Part shown: piece by piece, positions 22,348 to 35,317 of the stretch
Layout: the number at the start of each line of letters is the position of its first letter
How positions within the stretch are numbered: position 1 is the first letter of the stretch
Origin: Paractinoplanes tereljensis
Lineage (GTDB): Bacteria > Actinomycetota > Actinomycetes > Mycobacteriales > Micromonosporaceae
NCBI RefSeq assembly: GCF_016862435.1
Contig: NZ_BOMY01000042.1
Span: forward strand, 1-64,000
Length of the DNA stretch: 64,000 nt
Direction of reading: 5' to 3'
Made by a program: the position numbers and the translations under genes
The notes under the pieces: model-generated
Told to the model about the DNA's origin: nothing
The model's database searches: none
The model's input: only the letters and a program-made list of their open reading frames with translations

Positions 22348-25005
22348 ATGATCGAATTGGGCATGCTGATCTGCCGGGACCGGGAGCTGGCCGACCTGAC
22401 CGCCGTCGTCGACACGGCCGCCAGCCGGCCGGTCGCGGTGCTCCTGCTCGGCGACGCCGGTCTCGGCAAGACCGCCCTCCTGGCCGCCGCGGCGGCGCAC
22501 GCCCGCGGCCGCGGTTACCGGGTCATCGCCCCGCCGGCCGGTCCCGTCCGGCCCTTCGGGCTGCTCCGCCGGCTGGTCGCGGCGGCCCGGGTGGAGACCA
22601 CCGGCCGGCCCCGCCGGATCCTGCTCGCGCTCAACGCCGGACAGCCGATCGACCCGGCCGACGAGCGGGCGCTGCTCACCGCGGTGCTGCTGGTGCTCGA
22701 CCGGCTGACCGAGCGGGCCCCGCTGATGCTGCTGGTGGACGACGCGCACCGGGCCGACCGCGGATCGCTGCGGCTGCTGACCCAGCTGGTGCGGCACGCC
22801 TCGGCCGAGCGTTTCGTGCTGCTGCTGGCGGCCCGCCCGGCCGGGCTGCCGGCCGAGATCGGCCCGGAGATCGCTCCCTACCACCTGGCGCCGCTGCCCG
22901 ACGACGCGGCGGCCCGGCTGCTCGACACCCGGCCGGCCGCCGGACCCGGACCGGCTCGCCGGGACATCCTGCGCCGGGCCGGCGGCAACCCGCTCGCCCT
23001 GCTCCGGCTGGCCGATCCGGTGGCCGAGGTGCCCGGCGAGTTCACCCGCCGGGTCGAGGCGCTGCCCGCCGTCACCCGCCGGCTGCTGCTGCACGCGGCG
23101 ATCGCGGCCGACTCCGAACCGGCCGGCACCGTCACCCGGGCCGCCGGCGGCGCCGACGACCTGCGCGACTGGCTCCCGGCCGAGCACGCCGGGCTGGTCG
23201 GCATCGTCGACGGCCGGGTCCGGTTCCGGCATCCCCTGATCCGGCTGGCGGCCGCGGCCGGTGACGTGGCGTCGGCGCACGGCAACCTGGCCGCCCGCAC
23301 CGACGATCCGCATCACCGGGCCTGGCATCGCGCGGCGGGCACCGACCGGACCGACGAGACGATCGCCGCCGCCCTGGACGAGACCGCCGAGCTGGCCCGC
23401 CGGCACGCCGACTACTACGCCGAGGCGCGGGCGTTGCAGGCCGCCGCCGAGGGCAGTCCCGGGCCGGCCGACGCGGCCCGGCGCTACGCCCGCGCGGTCT
23501 TCGCCGCCTACCGGTCCGGCGACCCGCGCTGGGCGGTCGAGCTGTACGAGCGGGCGGCCGCGGTCACCGGTGACCCGGACATCCTGGGTGCGGCGGCGGG
23601 CGGGGCCGGCCTGGCGCTGTGTCACTCGGGTGAGCCGGCCCGGGCGTTCGAGCTGACCCGGGCGGCCGTCCTGCGCCGACCCGGCGACGGGCAGGTCGCG
23701 ATGACCGTGGTCGCGGTCGCCGCCACCGCGGCCCTGCTGTCCGGTGACGCCGGCCAGCGGCGGCAACTGCCCGCGCTGCTGGACCTGGTCGGCGACGACT
23801 CGGCCGGGCTGGGCGAGGCGATGATTCCGCGGGCGGCCAACCCGTACGCCCGGGCCTCGGTTATGGCCATCGCCGACCCGGACGGGTTCCGGGGCTGCGA
23901 CGAAGAACCGGACGGGACCGCCATGACCGGGCTGACCGAGGTGGCCCGGATGCTGTTCACCGGCACGGTCGCCTGGCTGCGCGACGACTCGGCCCGCGCC
24001 GCCGCCGAGCTGTCCGCGGTGTTCCAGGCCCAGCAGCGGGCCGGCGCGCCCGGCTCCCTGGTCGCCCGGCTGCCGCTGCTGATCACCGCGCTGATCGACG
24101 GCGGGCGATGGGCCGAGGCGCAGTCGGTCATCGACGAGGCCGGGCAGCTGGCCGCGGCCGGGAACATCACCCTGCTGCGCGGTGCCCTGCCGGCCCTGCG
24201 GGACATCCTGATCGTGCTCCGGAACGACCGGCCGGAGCCGGCCGACGCGCCGCCGCTCGCTCCCGGCAACGCCTTCGTGGAGAGCCTGCGCCGGCGGGCG
24301 GCCGGGCTCACCGCGCTGGCGGCCGGCGATCACCCGGCCGCGTACCGACAGTTCCGGGCCCTGTTCGACGCGGCCGGCGAGCCGGTGCACTACGTCCTCG
24401 GCCCCCGGTCGCTGCCCCAGCTCGCGCTGACCGCCGTGCGCACCGGCCGGACCGCCGAGGCCACCCGGATCCTCCATCGTTGCCGGGAGCAAGCCGGCGC
24501 CGCGCCGACCTCGCGGATGGTGCTGCTGCTGGCCCACGCGGCCGCGCTGCTCGACGACGGCGACCGGGCCGAGGAGCACTTCCGGGCTGCGGTCGGCGAC
24601 CGGGACCGGGCGATGCGCTGGCCGCTGGAGTTCGCCGAGGCCGAGTTCAGCTACGCGCTGTGGCTGCGGCGGCAGCGACGGCTCCTCGACGCCCGGCCGC
24701 ACCTGATGGCCGCCCTCGACACGTTCCTGCGGCTCGGGGCCGGCGCCCACGCCGAGCAGGCCGGCAAATACCTGCCGGCCGCCGGGGTTCCCGAGGGTGC
24801 CTTCGCGGCGCTCACCCCGCAGAAGCAGATGATCGCCCGGCTGGCCGCCACCGGGCTGACCAACCGGGAGATCGCCGACCGGCTCACCCTGTCGCCGCGC
24901 ACGGTCGGCTCGCACCTCTACGACATCTATCCGCAGCTGAGCGTCGGCAACCGGCACCAGCTGCGGGAACTGCTGGGTGACCGGGCCGCCGGGAGCCGGC
25001 GGTGA
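22348..25005 (+). CDS. LuxR-family (LAL) ATPase regulator 1
   Basis: The 885-aa protein fits the large LuxR (MalT/LAL) regulators: N-terminal RDREL, Walker A GDAGLGKTA (about 35-43), Walker B LLVDDAHRAD, a long helical repeat region, and a C-terminal LuxR helix-turn-helix (ALTPQKQMIARLAATGLTNR, EIADRLTLSPRTVGSHLYDI). The second ATG at 22363 is an alternative start. The stop overlaps the next LuxR gene by 4 bp. Targets are unknown. Confidence 0.88.
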   Translation: MIELGMLICRDRELADLTAVVDTAASRPVAVLLLGDAGLGKTALLAAAAAHARGRGYRVIAPPAGPVRPFGLLRRLVAAARVETTGRPRRILLALNAGQPIDPADERALLTAVLLVLDRLTERAPLMLLVDDAHRADRGSLRLLTQLVRHASAERFVLLLAARPAGLPAEIGPEIAPYHLAPLPDDAAARLLDTRPAAGPGPARRDILRRAGGNPLALLRLADPVAEVPGEFTRRVEALPAVTRRLLLHAAIAADSEPAGTVTRAAGGADDLRDWLPAEHAGLVGIVDGRVRFRHPLIRLAAAAGDVASAHGNLAARTDDPHHRAWHRAAGTDRTDETIAAALDETAELARRHADYYAEARALQAAAEGSPGPADAARRYARAVFAAYRSGDPRWAVELYERAAAVTGDPDILGAAAGGAGLALCHSGEPARAFELTRAAVLRRPGDGQVAMTVVAVAATAALLSGDAGQRRQLPALLDLVGDDSAGLGEAMIPRAANPYARASVMAIADPDGFRGCDEEPDGTAMTGLTEVARMLFTGTVAWLRDDSARAAAELSAVFQAQQRAGAPGSLVARLPLLITALIDGGRWAEAQSVIDEAGQLAAAGNITLLRGALPALRDILIVLRNDRPEPADAPPLAPGNAFVESLRRRAAGLTALAAGDHPAAYRQFRALFDAAGEPVHYVLGPRSLPQLALTAVRTGRTAEATRILHRCREQAGAAPTSRMVLLLAHAAALLDDGDRAEEHFRAAVGDRDRAMRWPLEFAEAEFSYALWLRRQRRLLDARPHLMAALDTFLRLGAGAHAEQAGKYLPAAGVPEGAFAALTPQKQMIARLAATGLTNREIADRLTLSPRTVGSHLYDIYPQLSVGNRHQLRELLGDRAAGSRR

Positions 25006-27668
25006 CCACCCCGGCCGGGGCGGTCCTCGAGCAGGCCGCCGATCTGGTCGGCCGCGACGACGACCTGGCCCGGCTGGCCGACTGGCTGCGGCCCGCGCCC
25101 GGCCACCGGGCGCTGCTGCTCACCGGCGACCGCGGGGCCGGCAAGTCCCGGCTGCTGGCCGCCGGTCTGCAGCTGGCCCGCGAGCAGGGCGACCATCGGG
25201 TCCTGGTGGTGCACACGACCGGCGACGACCTGCTGCGGCAGCTGCTGCTGGCGGTGCGCCACGAGCTGCCGGGGCTGCCCGGTGGGCTGGGCCGGGCCGC
25301 ATTCGCGTTCCTCGGGCTGAGTGACGACCCGGTGCCGGCCGAACCGGTGCTGCGCCGGGCGCTGTCCGCCGCCCTGACCGGGTACGGCCTGCTTGTCGCG
25401 GACGACGTGCAGCAGCTCACGCCGGGCGGCGCCGAACTGCTGGCCGAGCTGGCCGCGGTGGTGCCGGCCGTGCTGCTGGCCGGGCGGGCGGGCCGGATCC
25501 CGGCCGCGCTCACCGGGCTGCCGGTGCACGAGGTGCGGCCGCTCGGGCCGGACGACGCGGTCCGGCTCCTCGACGCCCAGGACGGCCCGGTCACCGGGCG
25601 CGACTGGGTGGAGATCCTGCGCCGGGCGGCCGGCAACCCGGCCGCCATCGTCGAGCTGAGTGCCGGCACGCCCCGGCCCGGCGGCCTGTGGTCGGCGTAC
25701 GCGTCCGAGATCGGTCTTCTCCCGGCGGCCTGCCGCCGCCTGCTGTTACACCTGGCCGCCGCCACCCCGCCCGCCGACGCCGAACTGGTCCGGTCGGCCG
25801 CGGGCGTGCCCGGCAGCGCGTGGACCGCCGCCGAGCGGGCCGGGATCGTGGTCCGCGACGGCGACCGGGTGCGCTTCACGCACCCGCTGGCGGCCGAGGC
25901 GGCGTACCGGGAAGCGCCCGCCCACGCCCGCCGGGCCGCGCACCGCGATCTCGCGGTCGCGTTCGCGGACGCGCCGGAATGGCGGGCCCTGCACCTCGCC
26001 GCCGCCGCGACCGACCGGGGCGAGGCGATCGCGGCCGACCTGGAGGCGGCGGCCGGGACGTTCCGCGGCCGGCACGCGCTGTTCGAGGCGACGTCTGCGA
26101 TGGAACAGGCGGCCGGGCGCACCCCGCAGCCGGAGACGGCCGCCCGGCGGTACGCCCAGGCGGCCACCGACGCCCGCAATCTCGGCGCCACCGACTGGGC
26201 CGTGGATCTCTACACCACCGTGCGCCGGCTGACCGCCGACCCGGATCTGATCATCCGGGCCGCGCACACCGCCGCCACCGCGCTGTCCCGCTCCGGCCGG
26301 CAGACCGAGGCGTACAACCTGGTCTCGGCGGCCCGCCGGGCCGGCGCGACCACCGACCGGCCGATCGCGCTGACCGTGGCCGGGCTCGCGGCCGCCGTCG
26401 CCGCCATCTCCGGCCACGAGGAACACCGCCTCGGCCTGGCGCCGATGCTGGCGGCGGCGGAACCGGCCCCGGACGCGGCCAACGCCATCTTCGTCCGGCT
26501 GATCATGGATCCGGGGTCGCATCCCGGGCGGGCCCTGTGCGATGCCGTGGTGGTGCCGCGGCCGGGCATCCCGATCGACCCGCCGGTCCGGCACCACCTC
26601 AACATCATCGGCACCATCGCCGGGTACGAGGACCGGTCCCGGCTCGCCGTCGACCTGCTGCGGGCCGCGCTGCGCGAGGAGCGGGCGCCCCGGTCCTCAC
26701 TGTCCGGCATCGAGACCATCCCGGTGCTGATCAGCGCCCTGGTCGACACCGGCGAGTGGGGGCTGGCCGAGCGGTACGCGACCGAGGTCGGCCCGCTCGG
26801 GTTGCCGGTCTACGACGCCAACCTGGACGCGCTGCGGGCCCAGTTGCACGCCCTGCGCGGCGACGGCGAGAAGGCCCTGGAGCTGGCCCGGCGCACCTGG
26901 CGGCGACTCGACATGCAGCAGCACCGGTCCACCCACGTACGGCTGCTGCGGGCCGCCGCCCTCGCGGCCGCGGCCGGCGGTGACTACGACAACGCCTACC
27001 GGCATCTGCGGTCCATGTTCGACCGGGACGGCCGGGCGCTGCAGACCTATCTGGCCGGCCGGTCGGTCGCCGAGCTCGCGGCCGCCGCCGCCCGCAACGG
27101 CCGGCGGGATGAGGTGCGCGGCATCCTGGACCGGGTCCGGCTGGACGCCGGGGCCGAGCCGAGCGCCCGGATGCGGCTGCTGCTGCACCTGGGCGAGGCC
27201 CTGCTGCTCGACGGCGACCGGGCCGAACACCACTTCCGGCTGGCCACCGTCGATCCGGCCGGGCAGGAATGGCCGTACGAGCGGGCGATGGCCCGGCTGC
27301 ACTACGGCGAGTGGCTGCGCCGGGCCCGGCGCCCGCGCGACGCCCGGTCGGTGCTGGCCCCGGCGGCGGCCGACTTCCGGCGGCTCGGGGCGGTGCACGC
27401 GGCCGGGCTGGCCGACCGGGAGCTGCGGGCCAGCGGTCGGCACGACGGCCCGGTGGGCAGTGCCCGGCTCGCCGTGCTGACCGCGCAGGAGCGCCAGGTG
27501 GCGATGCTGGCCGCGCGAGGGCTGCGGAACCGGGAGATCGCCGAGCAGCTGTTCATCTCGGCCCGCACGGTCGGCGCCCACCTGCACAGCGTGTACGCCA
27601 AACTGGCGATCCGCGGCCGCCATCAGCTCCGGGACGTCGATGCCGGTTCCGCGCCGAACGCGCGGTAG
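25002..27668 (+). CDS. LuxR-family (LAL) ATPase regulator 2
   Basis: An 888-aa paralog-like neighbour of the preceding gene with the same layout: GRDDDLARLADWL, Walker A TGDRGAGKSR, a helical middle and a C-terminal LuxR domain (LTAQERQVAMLAARGLRNRE, IAEQLFISARTVGAHLHSVY). The GTG start sits in a GTGA overlap with regulator 1, so the two are cotranslated and may act together. Its 3' end overlaps the convergent PrsW-like gene by 46 bp. Confidence 0.88.
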   Translation: MTTPAGAVLEQAADLVGRDDDLARLADWLRPAPGHRALLLTGDRGAGKSRLLAAGLQLAREQGDHRVLVVHTTGDDLLRQLLLAVRHELPGLPGGLGRAAFAFLGLSDDPVPAEPVLRRALSAALTGYGLLVADDVQQLTPGGAELLAELAAVVPAVLLAGRAGRIPAALTGLPVHEVRPLGPDDAVRLLDAQDGPVTGRDWVEILRRAAGNPAAIVELSAGTPRPGGLWSAYASEIGLLPAACRRLLLHLAAATPPADAELVRSAAGVPGSAWTAAERAGIVVRDGDRVRFTHPLAAEAAYREAPAHARRAAHRDLAVAFADAPEWRALHLAAAATDRGEAIAADLEAAAGTFRGRHALFEATSAMEQAAGRTPQPETAARRYAQAATDARNLGATDWAVDLYTTVRRLTADPDLIIRAAHTAATALSRSGRQTEAYNLVSAARRAGATTDRPIALTVAGLAAAVAAISGHEEHRLGLAPMLAAAEPAPDAANAIFVRLIMDPGSHPGRALCDAVVVPRPGIPIDPPVRHHLNIIGTIAGYEDRSRLAVDLLRAALREERAPRSSLSGIETIPVLISALVDTGEWGLAERYATEVGPLGLPVYDANLDALRAQLHALRGDGEKALELARRTWRRLDMQQHRSTHVRLLRAAALAAAAGGDYDNAYRHLRSMFDRDGRALQTYLAGRSVAELAAAAARNGRRDEVRGILDRVRLDAGAEPSARMRLLLHLGEALLLDGDRAEHHFRLATVDPAGQEWPYERAMARLHYGEWLRRARRPRDARSVLAPAAADFRRLGAVHAAGLADRELRASGRHDGPVGSARLAVLTAQERQVAMLAARGLRNREIAEQLFISARTVGAHLHSVYAKLAIRGRHQLRDVDAGSAPNAR

Positions 27669-28417
27669 TGCCGCAGCATCAGCAGCAGCCAGCCCAGGCT
27701 GAGCACGGCCAGCACCAGGTACGCCCAGACGTTGCCGAACGTGTCCCAGGCGGCGTGCAGGGCGACCGCGCCGGCGAAGGTGCCGAGGAAGACGAACAGA
27801 TGCCGCACGCTCGGCGCGCTCGCCATCATCCAGAGGGCACCGCAGGTCAGACCGGTCCAGGCGGTGTGCGCGGCCGGCGCGGACAGGCCACGGATGAACA
27901 GGGTCTCCTCGACGGCCCCGATGTTGCCGTTGGACGAGAGCAGCGCGGTGAAGGCGTACCCCATGGTCTCCAGCGCGGCGAAGCCGAGGCCGCTGGCGAT
28001 GCCGATGACCAGGCCGTCGGACGGCAGCCGCCGGCCGTGCCGGACCGCCAGCACGCACAGCAGCACCACCGGGACGATCAGCTTCGCGCTCTCCTCGATC
28101 AGCGCGACCACCACCATCGGCAGCGTGCCGAGGTCACGCAACGCGTCGTACTCCAGGGTGCCGGCCACCACCACGCCGATCACGCCGCCGAAGAACGCGG
28201 TCACCACCAGCACCGACGCCGGCACCTGCCAGCGCCCGGTGCGGGCCTGGGCGAAGGTGAGGAACGCGGACGGCACCACGGCCGCGCCGAGCAGGATCAG
28301 CGCCGGCACGAAGTTCGGGTTCTGGGTGTGCACGAGCGTGTGCAGCACCAGGAAGTACAGCCCCAGGCCGACGACCAGCACCGCCACCCATCCCGAGCGC
28401 CGGATCCGTTCCCGCAT
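27623..28417 (-). CDS. PrsW-family glutamic intramembrane protease
   Basis: The 264-aa membrane protein has about eight helices and the family motifs: VALIEESAK (paired Glu), FAALETMGYAF (second Glu) and ALHAAWD (His and Asp on a late helix). PrsW-type proteases cut membrane-anchored anti-sigma factors or act as CAAX-like proteases; no anti-sigma gene lies nearby. The C-terminal tail overlaps the convergent LuxR gene by 46 bp, so the true end is certain but the overlap is notable. Confidence 0.85.
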   Translation of the reverse strand: MRERIRRSGWVAVLVVGLGLYFLVLHTLVHTQNPNFVPALILLGAAVVPSAFLTFAQARTGRWQVPASVLVVTAFFGGVIGVVVAGTLEYDALRDLGTLPMVVVALIEESAKLIVPVVLLCVLAVRHGRRLPSDGLVIGIASGLGFAALETMGYAFTALLSSNGNIGAVEETLFIRGLSAPAAHTAWTGLTCGALWMMASAPSVRHLFVFLGTFAGAVALHAAWDTFGNVWAYLVLAVLSLGWLLLMLRHYRAFGAEPASTSRS

Positions 28418-28655
28418 GACTTACCTCCGCTGATCTGGTGGTGCCGCTTGCCGCCATCGTGCCCGCGCCCGGACCCACGGTCATCGGTCGGTCGACTGAC
28501 CACCCCGCCGTAGTGTCCGGACTTAAGGCAATCTTCATGGTCGTTGAGGGTCATCGATGTCTACCGTTGGCGCCTGATCAGCCCGGTGGAAATCGCCCGC
28601 CGCCGGGCTCCGATCCTGCTCTCTCCCCACGGAGGGCGGGGAACGGAGCACCGCC

Positions 28656-30178
28656 TTGAAACGGAAGATTCCCCTGATCGTCGTGCTGGCGACCGCCACG
28701 GCAGGGTCCCTGACGATGGCCGTACTCTCGCATTCGGCCTCGGCCGAACAGACGGCCGACCCGGTCGACCTGGCCCGGAGCACAGCGGCCAGGGTCGTCG
28801 CGAGCCGTCCGCAGGCTTTGCACGCCGGTCAGTACGACGCCTTCCAGCAGCAGGCGGTGCTCAGCTACCGCAGCCTCAACTACGTGCCGTACGCCCGCAC
28901 CTACAAGGGCGTGGCGGTCCTCGGCGGTGACCTGGTCGTGCAGACCGACGCGGCCGGACAGGCGATCTACACCTCGGTGGCGCAGTCGGCCGCGATCGGC
29001 GAGCTGTCGGTGACCCCGAAGCTGACCGCCGCCAAGGCGACCCGGATCGCGAAGGCGCAGCTCACCACGGTGACCGACGTCGAGGACACCACGCTGGTGG
29101 TCGACGCGACCGGCGCGACCGCCCGGCTGGCCTGGTCGGCCACCGTGGACGGCACCGGCGCCGACGGCCTGAGCCGGCTCACCGTGGTGGTCGACGCCCG
29201 GACCGGGCAGGTGCTGAGCCGCACCGAGCACATCACCGAGGCGGTCGCCGCCGGGCAGGGCGCCATCTACGGCGATGTTCAGTTCGAGAACGTCGGGTCG
29301 GCGTTGCAGGACCCGCGGATCGACCGGCTGGTGTGCCAGGACGCGGCCGACAACCGCACGTTCACCAGCCAGGACAACACGTTCGGCAACGGCGACGGTA
29401 CCGACCGGGAGACCGGCTGCGTCGACGCTTTCTTCGTGGCCCAGAAGCAGAACGAGATGCTGGCCCAGTGGCTCGACCGGGACGGTCAGGACGGCCAGGG
29501 CGGCTCGTTCCCGCTGCGGGTCGGCCTGCAGGAGCAGAACGCGTTCTTCGACGGCCGCCAGGTGCAGATCGGCTTCAACACCCGGCAGGAGTTCCTCGGC
29601 TCGGCCGACGTGGTCGGTCACGAGCTGGGGCACGCCATCGACGCCACCACGCCCGGCGGCATCTCCGGCGGCAACACCTCGGAGTTCGTCGCGGACACCA
29701 TCGGCGCGGCCACCGAGGCGTTCATCAACAGTCCGAACGACAAGCCCGACTTCACCGTCGGCGAGGAAGTCGACCTGGTCGGTGACGGGCCGATCCGCGA
29801 CATGCGGGACCCGTCGTCGCTCGGCGCCGACAACTGCTTCTCGGCGCAGACCGAGCGGGACGAGGTGCACGCGGCGGCCGGGCCGGGCAACCACTGGTTC
29901 TTCCTGCTGTCGCAGGGCACCGACGGCAACGGTCAGGGTGCCAGCCCGACCTGCAACAACAGCACGGTGACCGGGCTGGGCATCGAGAACGCCATGAAGA
30001 TCATGTTCAACGCGATGCTGCTGAAGAACTCCAACTCCTCCTACCCGCAGTACCGGGTGCTGACGTTGCAGGCGGCCAAGACCCTGTTCGCGGGCAGTTG
30101 CGCCGAGTTCGACACGGTCAAGGCCGCCTGGGACGCGGTTGCGGTGCCGGCTCAGAACGGAGAGCCGGCCTGTACGGC

Positions 30179-30182
<4 letters not shown>
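28656..30182 (+). CDS. Secreted thermolysin-like M4 metalloprotease
   Basis: The 508-aa preproenzyme has a signal peptide (to about ASA30), an FTP/PepSY propeptide (about 31-195) and an M4 catalytic domain with HELGH (322-326), third ligand Glu343 in NTSEFVAD, and the catalytic His in HAAAGPGNHWFF. It should be a zinc endopeptidase released to the medium after self-cleavage. The TTG at 28656 is set 7 bases behind GGAG and begins a good signal peptide. The stop overlaps that of the convergent gene by 3 bp. Confidence 0.9.
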
Positions 30183-32887
<2,705 letters not shown>

Positions 32888-33117
32888 GGTGGACAACGTC
32901 GCACGCCGGTCGGGGTGGTGACTGTCGCGTGCCTGACCGTCAGGCGGGCCCCTGGGGCGCAATGGCACCCCGGGGTCCGGTGGGAATGCGACCGGCCTTT
33001 CCGGTTCTAGCTCGCAAATTCTGGTGGACGGTTACGGTCCAAGACGGGGCAGGACCGCCGATTTCGAATTCTCCCGGGCGTCCTGACAAATGGCTTCCGC
33101 AAACCGAGGAGTTCCGC

Positions 33118-34059
33118 GTGTTCGGCAAAAAACTTGTGAAAAACATGATTGAGCGCAGTGCGGAAAATGCGACGGACCGCCGCCGATTTCTGCAGAGCGC
33201 GGGTGCGCTCGGTCTGGGCGTGGTCGGGGCGAGCGCCATCGGCAAGGCCAGCCTCGCCCAGCCGGCCGCGACCGAAGTGGCGGAAGCCGCCGCGGCGGCC
33301 CCGAGTGACGGGGCGGTACTGAACTTCGCGCTGAACCTGGAATATCTGGAGGCCGAGTTCTACCTGCACGCGGTCACCGGTGAGGGCCTTCCGGACAGCT
33401 GGACCACCGGCAAGGGCACGCGCGGCGGCGTCACCGGCGGATACGAGGTGCCGTTCCAGAGCCCGATCATCAAGCAGTACGCCAAGGAGATCGCCGCCGA
33501 CGAGAAGGCCCACGTGGCCTTCCTGCGTAAGGCACTCGGCAGTGCCGCGGTGTCCCGGCCGAAGATCGACATTCGGGACAGCTTCACCGCGGCCGCCCGC
33601 GCGGCCGGGCTGATCGGCGAAATGGACACTTTCGACCCGTACGCCAATGAGAACAACTTCCTCCTCGCGGCGTTCCTTTTCGAGGATGTCGGCGTGACGG
33701 CCTACAAGGGCGCGGCCCCGCTGATCACCAACAAGACCTATCTGGGGGCGGCCGCCGGAATTCTGGCCGTCGAGGCCTATCACGCGGCCACCATTCGGAC
33801 ATCGCTCTTCGAAAAGGGCATGTCCGGGCCGGTCAAGAAACTGTCCGCCGCCCGGAACATGCTGGACGGTCCGCCGCTGGACGACCAGGGCATCACCAAT
33901 TTCGGCGAGGCGAACATCAACCCCACCGACAACAACGGCATTGCCTTCGGCCGTACGCCGGGGCACGTGCTGAACATCGTCTACCTCAACCCGGGCCAGG
34001 TCAGCAAGGGCGGCTTCTACCCCCAGGGCGTGAACGGCGAGGTGCATGTCAGCGGCTGA
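33118..34059 (+). CDS. Tat-exported ferritin-like protein
   Basis: The 313-aa protein starts at GTG 33118 after GAGGAG and carries a Tat-type signal (DRRRFLQSAGALGLGVVG, residues 20-37). The mature part has the ferritin-like four-helix pattern with iron-ligand-type Glu and His: NLEYLEAEFYLHAV, IAADEKAHVAFLRKAL and AVEAYHAATIRTSLF. This matches the ferritin-like/dessication-related group (PF13668 type). It overlaps the Nramp gene by 14 bp, which suggests a shared role in metal handling outside or at the membrane. Confidence 0.85.
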   Translation: MFGKKLVKNMIERSAENATDRRRFLQSAGALGLGVVGASAIGKASLAQPAATEVAEAAAAAPSDGAVLNFALNLEYLEAEFYLHAVTGEGLPDSWTTGKGTRGGVTGGYEVPFQSPIIKQYAKEIAADEKAHVAFLRKALGSAAVSRPKIDIRDSFTAAARAAGLIGEMDTFDPYANENNFLLAAFLFEDVGVTAYKGAAPLITNKTYLGAAAGILAVEAYHAATIRTSLFEKGMSGPVKKLSAARNMLDGPPLDDQGITNFGEANINPTDNNGIAFGRTPGHVLNIVYLNPGQVSKGGFYPQGVNGEVHVSG

Positions 34060-35317
34060 GGCAGCCCCGGTAGCGGTCGTTTTCGCGCCCGGAGTTCCGG
34101 GCAAGATCCGGGCCGCTACCGCGCTGGGGCCGGCCTTCGTGGCCGCAATCGCCTATCTCGACCCCGGTAACTTCGCCACCAATTTCGCCGGTGGTTCCAG
34201 CACCGGCTATCGGCTCGTCTGGGTCGTCGTGCTGGCGAACCTGGTGGCCATGCCCATTCAATACCTGGCCGCGAAGCTCGGCATCGTCACCGGCCGCAGC
34301 CTGCCGCAACTCTGCCGGGAGAGAATGCCCAAGCGCGCCCGCTGGGCGATGTGGGCGCAGGCCGAGGTCGTGGCCATGGCCACCGATCTGGCCGAATTCG
34401 TCGGCGCCGCCATCGGCCTGAATCTGCTCTTCGGCATGTCGCTGCCGGTGGCCGCCGTGGTCACCGCGGTTCTGGCCTTCGTCATCCTGGGCTTCCAGCG
34501 GCGTGGGCACCGCCCGTTCGAACTGGCCATCGGCGCGTTGCTCGCGCTGATCTGCGCCGGCTTCCTCTACATGACCATCGCGGTGCCGCCGTCGTCCGGC
34601 GGGGTGGTGACCGGGCTGCTGCCGACCTTCAGCGGGGAGAACACGCTGCTGTTCGCGGTCGGCATCATCGGCGCGACGGTCATGCCGCACGCCATCTATC
34701 TGCACTCCGGGCTGATGAGCAGCCGGGTCGGCCGGTCCGGCCCGGTGAGTCCGCACCGGCTGCTGGCCTTCGCCCGGCTCGACATCGGGATCGCGATGGG
34801 CATCGCCGGGCTGGTCAACCTGAGCATGCTCGCCATCGCGGCCAAGCTGTTCTACCACGGGGCAGGCACCCCCGCGGTGACCCTCGACGAGGTGCACCGC
34901 GATCTCGGCCAGATGGTCGGCGGCGCCGCCGCACTCGCGTTCGCCGCGGCCCTGCTCGCGTCCGGCATCTCCTCGTCGAGCGTCGGCACCGCCGCCGGAC
35001 AGATCATCATGGACGGCTTCCTGAACCTGCGGATCCCGTTGTGGCTCCGCCGGGCGATCACCATGACGCCCGCGATCCTGCTCCTGATGTCCGGTATCGA
35101 CCTCACCCAGGCCCTGGTGTTCAGTCAGGTGACCCTGTCGTTCGGCATCCCGTTCGCACTCGGGGCGCTGGTCTGGCTGACCAGCCGGCGCAGCGTGATG
35201 GGCGAACACGTCAACACGGTGAAGATGACGATCGCGATGACCGCGGTGGTGGCCCTGCTCAGCGGCCTCAACATCGTGTTCCTCGGTCAGCAGGCCGCGA
35301 GCTGGCTGGGCGGCTAA
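34046..35317 (+). CDS. mntH: Nramp-family divalent metal transporter
   Basis: The 423-aa membrane protein has 11 helices and the Nramp metal-site motifs DPGN (39-42) on helix 1 and ATVMPHAIYLHSG on helix 6. It imports Mn2+ or Fe2+ with protons. The ATG at 34046 lies inside the ferritin-like gene (14-bp overlap), so they are translated together. Regulation by Mn or Fe is likely, but I see no DtxR- or MntR-type box. The end overlaps the convergent regulator by 4 bp. Confidence 0.9.
   Translation: MSAAEAAPVAVVFAPGVPGKIRAATALGPAFVAAIAYLDPGNFATNFAGGSSTGYRLVWVVVLANLVAMPIQYLAAKLGIVTGRSLPQLCRERMPKRARWAMWAQAEVVAMATDLAEFVGAAIGLNLLFGMSLPVAAVVTAVLAFVILGFQRRGHRPFELAIGALLALICAGFLYMTIAVPPSSGGVVTGLLPTFSGENTLLFAVGIIGATVMPHAIYLHSGLMSSRVGRSGPVSPHRLLAFARLDIGIAMGIAGLVNLSMLAIAAKLFYHGAGTPAVTLDEVHRDLGQMVGGAAALAFAAALLASGISSSSVGTAAGQIIMDGFLNLRIPLWLRRAITMTPAILLLMSGIDLTQALVFSQVTLSFGIPFALGALVWLTSRRSVMGEHVNTVKMTIAMTAVVALLSGLNIVFLGQQAASWLGG

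Noticed and set aside
22339..24957. An 872-codon antisense frame over LuxR regulator 1
   Set aside because: Low-complexity composition and no start context; the plus-strand LuxR protein has full domain support.
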